From assembly GCA_964630455.1 (NCBI GenBank), contig CAZVVA010000003.1, forward strand, positions 1 through 42,959: a stretch of 42,959 bases of DNA, written 5' to 3'. Position 1 is the stretch's first letter, and each line of letters starts with the position of its first letter. The translations under genes were made by a program, and so were the position numbers. The DNA comes from JAUWMI01 sp964630455 (GTDB lineage Bacteria > Sumerlaeota > Sumerlaeia > MWCT01 > JAUWMI01). A model generated the notes under the pieces. It was not told where the DNA came from. It worked only from the letters and a program-made list of their open reading frames with translations, and did no database searches. Below are positions 34,890 through 41,785 of this stretch, in pieces.

Positions 34890-37800
34890 TTAATCAAAAG
34901 TGAGGAATTCTAATATTGAATTCATGGCCTTATGACGAATTTCTTCGCTCGTTATTGTTTCAAAAGGGAATCCAAAGACAACCACTCGATAATCTGCACC
35001 TCGGTATGCAATCCCTGCATTGAATTTAGCATCTTCATACCGAATTACAGTCTCTGCACCTGAATCTTTTGCTGGTTTCAAGGAGTCCGGTAACTCGACC
35101 CCGTATACATCATTCTCACCAATGCCTGCACTGAAATGAAATTCTCCTACTTGCTTAAGTATGCTACCCTCTACGGGCACAACATTATTCGTCTTGCTGC
35201 CGTTATTTGTCACCCAGTCGCATTTTAATACAGTACGCAAAAATTCTCGGTCTGATTCTGTAACTGTCGGCTCTGTGCCGCCAAGGTCAGTTGCAACGTA
35301 TGCGCCGCTGATAAATAGCCGTCCGGAACCTGTGGTAAGGTAATCGTTGATAAACGCCTGTTCCATACGAGTTAATGTCTTGAATTGCGGTTGCATCCTG
35401 TCAGGTGGGGCAGTTCCCTTGGGCCATGGTGGCGGCAAGGTCGTTCGTTCCTCGCCAAGCACCCAATCAACTACTGCGTAATCGTTCAGGTCTATTTGTC
35501 CTGTTGCAACCGCTTCGTCGCTAACTGAGTCAAACGTCCACCCTGCCTGAGCCAGTGCATCCCCGTGAATAATGGCAAAATCAAAGGTATTACCCAGCTC
35601 CAGCTTCGTCTCCAGGTCACCATACGATGCTCCCCAGCCTGGATTATCATTGGTAAGGAACTTGTGGGTCGGATCGAAATCATACTGGTCTCCTGTAAGT
35701 CCCAGATTCCAGCAATAACCCACGCCATGGTCTGCGTTTGCTCGCAGTGCTCCTCGAAAATTCTGACTCTCTACAAAACTTGGCGGCGCAATCCGGTCGA
35801 AGCCATTTACAATAAGAGCCTTCGGAGTTGTTGCCCCATCTCCTGTGCGTACGCATAGCACTTCGGAAGCGAAACTTTTACCACCTTCATTAACCGCTGC
35901 GACCTTGAAGCTATAAATCTCATTCGGGTCAAGCCCGTCAATCTTTACTCTATTATCGCTGACATACATACCGTTGTCGAAACTCGCAGCAACGCCAGAG
36001 CGGGTATATACCACATAGGCATTTGGCAGTGCACTTGGCTCTAACGGGTCATCCTGCGGCTCCCATTGAAGCAGTACCTTCCCTTTACCAGTTGCTCTAG
36101 CGACGAAATTCTTTGGTGCCAACGGCGCAATCACCGGCTCAAAACCATATTCATAAGCAATAAATCTGAGCATCCCTTTGTAAATTGCACGCGCAACATC
36201 AAAACGGAACCGTGGATCAAGGCCGTATTTCATGTCATCAAAATTCTGATGCGAAAGTAACTCCAGTAGCACTGCAGGAACATTTGGCCGACGCACCTCG
36301 CTATAATCTGCATTCCTCAGCTGACGTCGTGTCCACGTAGAGCTGTATTTCAGCCTCAAGTCACGGATTATTTGCGATTGCATTATATCTGCATAGTCTC
36401 GATTTAACCAGCGCGAACGTCCATCCGGAAACTGCTCCTGTCTCTTTGCGTCTTGCACACGATATATCATCAACGTTCCGACTACACCTGTCGTAATACC
36501 TGCATCCGTATGAAACCCGAGAGATAAATCAATCGGTACGCCCAGCCCCGGATGCTCTCGCTTCACATTCGGCCCTGATGGCGCTCCAAGCAAATAGTTC
36601 ACCCATTCACTTCTGCCTGTGTAGTCCTCAAGATAATCAGGTCCTCCAAATCTTGATTCTATGCCAAGTTTGTATACAAATTCAGGCTCTACCCCTGCAT
36701 ACTGCATCCAGTACCGGGCACCTTCGCAATATCTGGGGTATCCACTTATACTCTCTTCACGAATTATATCACCCATCCCACCACCAAATTTTACCGCATC
36801 TGCTGATAGCGTCATTCCTGCAGTCGTCGAATCGTTAAATAGGGCTACACTACCCCTTTCTGGAGAATGCCCCTCACGAAAGTGAAAACCACCAAGATAA
36901 ACCCAGGTATTACCAGCCATCTGTTGATTGACCACAAATTCAGTTTTCCCACCTGTATGATACACTACATAATGAGCATCAGTGGCTCGTTCTGGCGATG
37001 CATTGTAGGAAATGTAAATACCATAATAACCATTTTCTGGAATTACCGGTGTCCAACGCGCTACGCCTGTCGCAGCCCCTTTAACGGTTTTTACCACTCT
37101 GCGATGTCCGTCTCGGTGCGGATTCATATCGTCAGGATACGGAGCCAGATAGTTCTTGAACCCGAAACCATCGTCTACCTGCCAACCTTCTGTTCCGTCT
37201 TCTTTAAAAGTGCCATTTTCGGAAAATCTCTCACCGTCATCGTCATCCACCAACACTTCATGTATTTGCAAATCGCGCTCCCGTGGGCAGAAAACCACTG
37301 CACCTGCATTCTCCAGCATCGGCATTATAAATGGTATTGTAAAACTCATCGGCAGCATATCCTCTACAATGGTGAACATCCTGGGTCTTTGCCACTGCCA
37401 TCGTTTTGCCTCTGTATCGTAATACCAGCCATGACTATGCCAGAGCGCAATGTAGTGATTATAAAGACCTGCCTGAGGTATCGGCTCTGGCGAGCTTATA
37501 TTCCTTATCAGCACAGGCTTTTCTGATGGCTGCAGTTTTTCTGGCAGCAGTCCCGGTGGGCGATAGAGTCCGGGAATATAATCCTCTAGTCGTCTGCCAC
37601 CTGCATAAATTTCTATCTTTGCATTTTCGATGAGCGGTTTGCTCAGAAGAGTAAACCTCGTGCGAAGGTCATCAACCAGCGTCTGTCTCACTGGCTGGGA
37701 AACCAGCACTTGATTAAAATGCAATCGTACTGTCGAATCTTCCACCTCCACCCGCCCCAACCGGGTTCTTCTTGGGAAAGGGCCTTCATAATCTTTGCTT

Positions 37801-37955
37801 ATATTCTTTTGCACATGTTCGTTGATGCGGAGTTGAATCTCGCCGGAAATATCTATCGGCGCCTCGGCAATTGTACCACCTGTGAGAAACAACTGGCAGG
37901 AAGTGCCCCCTATAATAATTCCTGTTAGCAAAAACATCATCACAAAGCGCTTCAT
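34890..37955 (-). CDS. Large lipoprotein with amidase-like, golvesin-like and fibronectin III domains
   Basis: A 1021-residue protein. The N-terminus MKRFVMMFLLTGIIIGGTSC is a lipoprotein signal with Cys20, though Gly at -3 is atypical. Residues 60-150 resemble a small GerMN-like domain. Residues 165-600 carry an N-acetylmuramoyl-L-alanine amidase-like core (SHGWYYD near 175, GFHTDAG near 475, VLLELLSHQNF near 565) split by a golvesin-C-like beta domain (about 285-400, around NGYYGIYISYNASPE). A fibronectin III domain follows (about 610-705), then about 310 unrecognised residues. GAGGAGGT precedes the ATG at 37955, so the upstream TTG (37970) inside that site is rejected. The likely role is peptidoglycan cleavage or remodelling at the envelope. 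Proteins of this type are often misnamed xanthan lyase. Confidence 0.85.
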   Translation of the reverse strand: MKRFVMMFLLTGIIIGGTSCQLFLTGGTIAEAPIDISGEIQLRINEHVQKNISKDYEGPFPRRTRLGRVEVEDSTVRLHFNQVLVSQPVRQTLVDDLRTRFTLLSKPLIENAKIEIYAGGRRLEDYIPGLYRPPGLLPEKLQPSEKPVLIRNISSPEPIPQAGLYNHYIALWHSHGWYYDTEAKRWQWQRPRMFTIVEDMLPMSFTIPFIMPMLENAGAVVFCPRERDLQIHEVLVDDDDGERFSENGTFKEDGTEGWQVDDGFGFKNYLAPYPDDMNPHRDGHRRVVKTVKGAATGVARWTPVIPENGYYGIYISYNASPERATDAHYVVYHTGGKTEFVVNQQMAGNTWVYLGGFHFREGHSPERGSVALFNDSTTAGMTLSADAVKFGGGMGDIIREESISGYPRYCEGARYWMQYAGVEPEFVYKLGIESRFGGPDYLEDYTGRSEWVNYLLGAPSGPNVKREHPGLGVPIDLSLGFHTDAGITTGVVGTLMIYRVQDAKRQEQFPDGRSRWLNRDYADIMQSQIIRDLRLKYSSTWTRRQLRNADYSEVRRPNVPAVLLELLSHQNFDDMKYGLDPRFRFDVARAIYKGMLRFIAYEYGFEPVIAPLAPKNFVARATGKGKVLLQWEPQDDPLEPSALPNAYVVYTRSGVAASFDNGMYVSDNRVKIDGLDPNEIYSFKVAAVNEGGKSFASEVLCVRTGDGATTPKALIVNGFDRIAPPSFVESQNFRGALRANADHGVGYCWNLGLTGDQYDFDPTHKFLTNDNPGWGASYGDLETKLELGNTFDFAIIHGDALAQAGWTFDSVSDEAVATGQIDLNDYAVVDWVLGEERTTLPPPWPKGTAPPDRMQPQFKTLTRMEQAFINDYLTTGSGRLFISGAYVATDLGGTEPTVTESDREFLRTVLKCDWVTNNGSKTNNVVPVEGSILKQVGEFHFSAGIGENDVYGVELPDSLKPAKDSGAETVIRYEDAKFNAGIAYRGADYRVVVFGFPFETITSEEIRHKAMNSILEFLTFD

Positions 37956-38084
37956 ATTACACCTCCTCAAGTTTGGGGTTACTATTGTGCATGACTGCCA
38001 ATTCGATGTTCTTCCTGGTGTTTAAGCTAAGAGACAATATCAAAATGAAATTATAACCACTACGACACAACGTACACGACGGGA

Positions 38085-38110
38085 GTAGGGGCGACCCGGT
38101 GGGTCGCCCC
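38085..38110 (+). repeat. GTAGGGGC-type perfect hairpin repeat
   Basis: GGGGCGACCC (38088-38097) pairs perfectly with GGGTCGCCCC (38101-38110) around a 3-base loop, preceded by GTA. It is the most stable of four such elements in the window. Confidence 0.75.
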
Positions 38111-38341
38111 AACATTCTTAAGGCGCATTCACGTCGTGCCGTCGTGGTTTGATAGTTCTTTTTGTTAGGTGCTATAAATATAAAAGGGCAAACATGAACG
38201 TCAATGGAAAAACGAGAAAAAGACTGCTGGAGCGATTTACAAAGTCGCTAAAGCACTAACACCATCACATGGTATATGAGGTTTAAAATGACTTCCAAAT
38301 TGCTTCTATTTGAATATTCTTCTTTCAAGATTTCAGAAGAT

Positions 38342-38369
38342 GTAGGGGCGTTTAATTAAACGCCCATAC
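38342..38369 (+). repeat. GTAGGGGC-type hairpin repeat with palindromic core
   Basis: GTA precedes GGGGC, and GGGCGTTTAA (38346-38355) is completed by its exact complement TTAAACGCCC (38356-38365). The outer edge matches the other three elements while the inner arms differ but still pair. Confidence 0.75.
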
Positions 38370-38416
38370 GTAGTAGCTGACTGTACTGAATCTGACAGGT
38401 AGAATTACTTGCTTTA

Positions 38417-38434
38417 CTCTGAGCTTGTCGAAGG
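38417..38434 (-). repeat. CTTCGACAAGCTCAGAG motif
   Basis: On the minus strand this 18-bp stretch reads CCTTCGACAAGCTCAGAG. Near-identical short motifs occur between genes in many metagenomic genomes. It sits beside the hairpin repeats and has no assigned function. Confidence 0.4.
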
Positions 38435-38675
38435 GGATATCCATCAAAGATTGTGTAATGATTTACTCGTTTAGCACGTAAATCGAGGGGGCAAATTCGG
38501 GCTCATTTCCTCGCGGTATGTTAACAGTCATGCGCAGAATTCATAAAATGCATTACAGTATAGTCTACGTATTTCAAGGCTTTAGGCACTGCAGCTTTCC
38601 CCCAATCCATAACGTATTAAGTCTAATGTCTATGGTTTCATATCCAGTGGACCGGACAATTGGGCTAAAAAGGAG

Positions 38676-38704
38676 TTGACGGTCTGGGAAATTAATGTTA
38701 AATA
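38676..38704 (+). promoter_or_regulatory. Candidate promoter of the first beta-helix gene
   Basis: TTGACG (38676-38681), a 17-bp spacer and TAAATA (38699-38704), about 110 bp before the start codon. Confidence 0.4.
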
Positions 38705-38815
38705 GAAATTTTATTTCGAGAAGCTTGGAAGAAATGAGGCAGAGCATCTATGGGACGTTACGATGGTGGGGAGGAATTATTCATCTATAAAAAACAGTAA
38801 AAAGAAGGGAGAACT

Positions 38816-40318
38816 ATGATGTGCCGTACAAAAACAATGGCCTGGGTTATTGCATTATGGCTTATGCTATCCGTAGGGGCGTGGGCCGGCGATGGGCAGA
38901 TTGACATCGCTGAGATTCCTTACACTATTTCAAGCTCCGGCTCCTATATTGTAGTTCATGACCTGGCTACAACTCAGACTGACACAAATGGCATCACCAT
39001 TGATGCCGACAATGTAACGCTGGACCTGAACGGTCACGCATTAATTGGCCCTGGTAAAGCAGCAGGGAGTAGTGGCCATGGTATCGATGTAGCCGGTAAC
39101 CAATATAACATTGCCATCCGTAACGGAACTTTGCGCGACTGGAGGCTTGATGGGATTTATGCCGGCTTCGCCCACAACAGCCAGTTTGAAGCCCTGCGCT
39201 GCTATAATAACGGTCGCTACGGCATCTGGTCAGGCTATGGCTGCAAGGTTAACGGCAATACCTGTCGTGAAAACGGAGCCCACGGCATCCAGACAGATGA
39301 AGGCAGTACAGTCAGCGGCAATACCTGCCTAGGCAACGATGACGACGGCATCTCTGCAACCCTTGGCAGCACGGTCAGTGGCAATACCTGCTCCTACAAT
39401 TTAGGCGACGGCATCTATGGAGGCTCTGGCTGTACGGTCAGCGGCAATACTTGCCATAGTAACAAGGGTGAGGGCATCATAGGGATCGCTCGCTGCACGC
39501 TTAGCGGCAATACCTGCACCGCCAATACAGGCGACGGCATTCAGGTTGTTATTGATTGCCGGGTAGTAGATAATACTTGCGATTTAAATGGCTACCAGGC
39601 AGGAGACGGCGCGGGTATCCTCGCTAGCGGTTCAAACAATGGCATTAGCAATAATCATTGTACCAATAATGACCGGGGATTGGACCTTGACGGGGCCGAC
39701 AATATCGTCTCAGGTAACACATTGATCGGAAACACGACGCCGCTGGATGCGGTAGCGGATAATCAATTGGATATTCTCATCAGCGAGCTGCCTTACACCA
39801 TCTCACTGCCGGGAATGTATCGCCTGAGCGGTGACCTCACGCTGGCTACGCAGAACACAAATGGCATCACTATTGACGCCGACAATGTTACGCTGGATCT
39901 GAACGGTCACGCATTAATTGGGCCTGGCAAAGCAGCAGGTACCAGCGGCAATGGAATTTATGTCAGCGGTACCCAATATAACATTGCCATCCGCAATGGT
40001 ACCCTGCGTGACTGGCGGCGGACTGCGGTCTATGCAGCGTTTACCTACAATAGCCAGTTTGAGTCCCTGCGTTGCTACAACAACGGTGGCAGCGGCATCC
40101 TTGTAGCCTTTGGCTGTACAGTTACCGACAACGCCTGCCGTGACAACGAAGGCGACGGCATCTATGTAAGTGCGAGTACGATCAGGGGCAACGCCTGTTA
40201 CAGCAATACAGGCGATGGGATCCAGGCGGCCAACTCCCTTGTCGCGGAAAACTGCTGTATGAATAATGGAACGAACTATAACCTGACTACGTGCACGTCG
40301 GTCAATAACCATCCATAA
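38816..40318 (+). CDS. Secreted right-handed beta-helix protein with two internal modules
   Basis: 500 residues with a signal peptide cut after AWA (residue 24). Two modules follow, each starting with an (A/S)E(I/L)PYTIS stretch and the cap segment NGITIDADNVTLDLNGHA, then a right-handed parallel beta-helix. In the first module five consecutive coils are exactly 21 residues long (GCKVNGNTC, GSTVSGNTC, GSTVSGNTC, GCTVSGNTC, RCTLSGNTC at their starts), with a cysteine at the same position in each. The C-terminus ends NNHP. Such NosD/pectate-lyase-like folds bind or cleave polysaccharides, or serve as passive surface proteins, and no catalytic residues are evident here. AAGGGAG precedes the ATG. 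A shorter paralogue follows at 40530. Confidence 0.85.
   Translation: MMCRTKTMAWVIALWLMLSVGAWAGDGQIDIAEIPYTISSSGSYIVVHDLATTQTDTNGITIDADNVTLDLNGHALIGPGKAAGSSGHGIDVAGNQYNIAIRNGTLRDWRLDGIYAGFAHNSQFEALRCYNNGRYGIWSGYGCKVNGNTCRENGAHGIQTDEGSTVSGNTCLGNDDDGISATLGSTVSGNTCSYNLGDGIYGGSGCTVSGNTCHSNKGEGIIGIARCTLSGNTCTANTGDGIQVVIDCRVVDNTCDLNGYQAGDGAGILASGSNNGISNNHCTNNDRGLDLDGADNIVSGNTLIGNTTPLDAVADNQLDILISELPYTISLPGMYRLSGDLTLATQNTNGITIDADNVTLDLNGHALIGPGKAAGTSGNGIYVSGTQYNIAIRNGTLRDWRRTAVYAAFTYNSQFESLRCYNNGGSGILVAFGCTVTDNACRDNEGDGIYVSASTIRGNACYSNTGDGIQAANSLVAENCCMNNGTNYNLTTCTSVNNHP
39239..39553 (+). repeat. Five tandem 63-bp repeats inside the first beta-helix gene
   Basis: Units begin at 39239, 39302, 39365, 39428 and 39491. 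Each encodes one 21-residue coil with the core (S/N)GNTC. Spacing is exact, and DNA similarity between units is highest over the GGCAGTACGGTCAGCGGCAA part. Confidence 0.85.
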
Positions 40319-40342
40319 GACCGTTGGTCAGTTAGTCGGTTT
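40319..40342 (+). repeat. Octamer array, three 8-bp units
   Basis: GACCGTTG, GTCAGTTA and GTCGGTTT follow directly after the stop codon of the first beta-helix gene. They match the consensus G(A/T)CCGTT(A/G) of the longer array after the second beta-helix gene. Confidence 0.7.
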
Positions 40343-40345
40343 AGC

Positions 40346-40374
40346 TTGACATTGTTTATCCGTATAGTTATTGA
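40346..40374 (+). promoter_or_regulatory. Candidate promoter of the second beta-helix gene
   Basis: Perfect TTGACA (40346-40351), a 17-bp spacer and a weak TATTGA (40369-40374), about 155 bp before the start codon. Confidence 0.35.
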
Positions 40375-40529
40375 AGATACTAAGGGTATATGTAGAACTT
40401 TGAGAAAGGAGAGGAGCGGGTGGATTTTGGGAGTGCGAAACATCTTGTTTCTGACTCGGTTTAACACGGTGCAACACTGGGAAACGTTGAACACCGAAGT
40501 TAACTAACGAGGAAAAGGGGGATGGAACT

Positions 40530-41291
40530 ATGAAGCAGAGTATCACAACAATAGTTTGTATTCTTGGCGTGTGGCTTTTGCTGGGCGTTGGGGCCTGGGC
40601 TGGCGATGGGCAGATTGACATCGCTGAGATTCCTTACACTATTTCCAGCTCCGGTTCCTATATTGTGGTTCACGACCTGGCTACAACTCAGACTGACACA
40701 AATGGCATCACCATTGACGCTGACAATGTAACTCTGGATTTGAACGGCCATGCGTTAATTGGCCCTGGAAAAGCAGCAGGGACAACTGGCCATGGTATAT
40801 ATGTCTCCACTCCGGCAAAATATAACATCGCCATACGTAATGGAACGGTGCGCGACTGGCGGGAGAATGGGATTTATGCCTACAACACCCGCAACAGCCA
40901 GTTTGAAGCCCTGCGCTCCTATAACAACGGAGACGACGGCATGCGTGCAGGCATTGGCAGTACGGTCAGCGGCAATACATGCGACTCAAACGGAGGCAAC
41001 GGCATCCGTGCAACCTTAGCCAGTACGGTAAGCGGCAATACCTGCAGGGACAACACAGGCGACGGCATCTATGCAGGCTCTGGCAGTACGGTCAGCGGCA
41101 ATACCTGCAATAGCAACGGAGACGAAGGCATCTTTGCAAACGTTGGCTCTACGGTCAGTGGCAATGCCTGTTACAGCAATACAGGCGATGGGATCCGGGC
41201 CACCCAATCCCTTGTCGCGGAAAACTGCTGTATGGCAAATGGAACGAACTATAACCTGACTACGTGCACGCAGGTCAATAACCATCCGTAG
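40530..41291 (+). CDS. Secreted right-handed beta-helix protein, short paralogue
   Basis: 253 residues, one module. The signal peptide ends AWA at residue 24, and the following 80 residues are nearly identical to module 1 of the upstream gene (GDGQIDIAEIPYTISSSGSY and onward). Four exact 21-residue coils follow (GSTVSGNTC, ASTVSGNTC, GSTVSGNTC, GSTVSGNAC), then the same C-terminal block with ENCC and the end NNHP. DNA identity with the upstream gene stays high over both ends, which points to recent tandem duplication and later exchange. No catalytic motif is seen. GGGGGATGGAACT precedes the ATG. Secretion to periplasm or cell exterior is inferred from the signal peptide. Confidence 0.85.
   Translation: MKQSITTIVCILGVWLLLGVGAWAGDGQIDIAEIPYTISSSGSYIVVHDLATTQTDTNGITIDADNVTLDLNGHALIGPGKAAGTTGHGIYVSTPAKYNIAIRNGTVRDWRENGIYAYNTRNSQFEALRSYNNGDDGMRAGIGSTVSGNTCDSNGGNGIRATLASTVSGNTCRDNTGDGIYAGSGSTVSGNTCNSNGDEGIFANVGSTVSGNACYSNTGDGIRATQSLVAENCCMANGTNYNLTTCTQVNNHP
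40956..41207 (+). repeat. Four tandem 63-bp repeats inside the second beta-helix gene
   Basis: Units begin at 40956, 41019, 41082 and 41145, each encoding a 21-residue coil with SGN(T/A)C. They are close copies of the repeats in the upstream paralogue. Confidence 0.85.
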
Positions 41292-41339
41292 GACCGTCAG
41301 TCCGTTAGACAGTTAGTCCGTTAGACCGTTGGTCCGTTG
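41292..41339 (+). repeat. Octamer array, six 8-bp units, upstream of the S23 gene
   Basis: Immediately after the second beta-helix stop come GACCGTCA, GTCCGTTA, GACAGTTA, GTCCGTTA, GACCGTTG and GTCCGTTG, exactly 8 bp apart, with a partial seventh GTC. The consensus is G(A/T)CCGTT(A/G). The reverse complement of this unit is repeated after the S23 gene. Confidence 0.85.
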
Positions 41340-41358
41340 GTCAGGAGAAGGATAGAAG

Positions 41359-41730
41359 ATGGCGAGGATTGAGAGATTTGAGGACATTCGAGCCTGGCAG
41401 GAGGCAAGAGCATTGACGAATCTGGTCTATGACACAATAGCGACGGGCAGTTTTGCCCGAGACTTTGGGCTCAGGGACCAGATTCAGCGAGCTACCGTCT
41501 CGGTGATGGCGAATATTGCTGAGGGATTTGATAGGAACTCAAAGAAGGAGTTCATCAGGTTTCTCGGCTACTCTCTTTCCTCGGTTTCTGAGGTCAAAAG
41601 CCATCTGTACGTTGCTTTGGATAGGAAGTACCTCAGTGCGGAACAATTTAAGACTGTGTTTGATCAAGCTGAGAACGTATCAAAAACGCTGACGGGTTTC
41701 ATCAAATACCTCCGCACCAAGGCCAAATAA
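41359..41730 (+). CDS. Four-helix-bundle protein, S23/IVP family
   Basis: 123-residue protein of the family first found inside intervening sequences of 23S rRNA genes (S23, IVP), and now also known as free-standing genes. FEDIRAWQEARALTNLVYD, LRDQIQRATVSVMANIAEG, FIRFLGYSLSSVSEVKSHLY and a final helix through FDQAENVSKTLTGFIKYLR are the four helices. The family forms small helical-bundle oligomers; its biological role is unknown. GGAGAAGGA precedes the ATG. It is bracketed by octamer arrays in opposite orientation, and the downstream array overlaps its stop codon. It is unrelated to the beta-helix genes and may have been inserted here. Confidence 0.9.
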   Translation: MARIERFEDIRAWQEARALTNLVYDTIATGSFARDFGLRDQIQRATVSVMANIAEGFDRNSKKEFIRFLGYSLSSVSEVKSHLYVALDRKYLSAEQFKTVFDQAENVSKTLTGFIKYLRTKAK

Positions 41731-41769
41731 CGGACAAACGGGTAAACGGATAAACGGACACAACGGATT
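41729..41769 (+). repeat. Octamer array downstream of the S23 gene, inverted
   Basis: AACGGACA, AACGGGTA, AACGGATA, AACGGACA, one extra C, and AACGGATT run from the S23 stop codon to the next ribosome binding site. AACGGAC is the reverse complement of GTCCGTT in the upstream array, with the same 8-bp period. Confidence 0.85.
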
Positions 41770-41785
41770 AAAAGGAGGTAAGGTT

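Larger units (their letters stand above)
37956..38815. other. Long gene-free region with hairpin repeats
   Basis: 860 bp between the divergent amidase and beta-helix genes with no convincing gene on either strand. It contains two GTAGGGGC hairpins (38085-38110, 38342-38369), a CTTCGACAAGCTCAGAG-type motif (38417-38434, read on the minus strand), a perfect TATAAT for the minus strand at 38055-38050 without a good -35, and a candidate plus-strand promoter at 38676-38704. Confidence 0.6.

Noticed and set aside
38194..38259. 21-codon basic ORF in the long spacer before the beta-helix gene
   Set aside because: Too short to separate from chance, with no clear ribosome binding site.
38875..38884. 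GTAGGGGCG inside the signal-peptide part of the first beta-helix gene
   Set aside because: It has no pairing arm, and the paralogue shows a different sequence there, so it is coding sequence and not a member of the hairpin family.
39239..41207. Regular 63-bp repeats that might be taken for a CRISPR array
   Set aside because: They are in frame within secreted beta-helix proteins, each unit encodes one coil, and there are no conserved-repeat/unique-spacer boundaries or cas genes.
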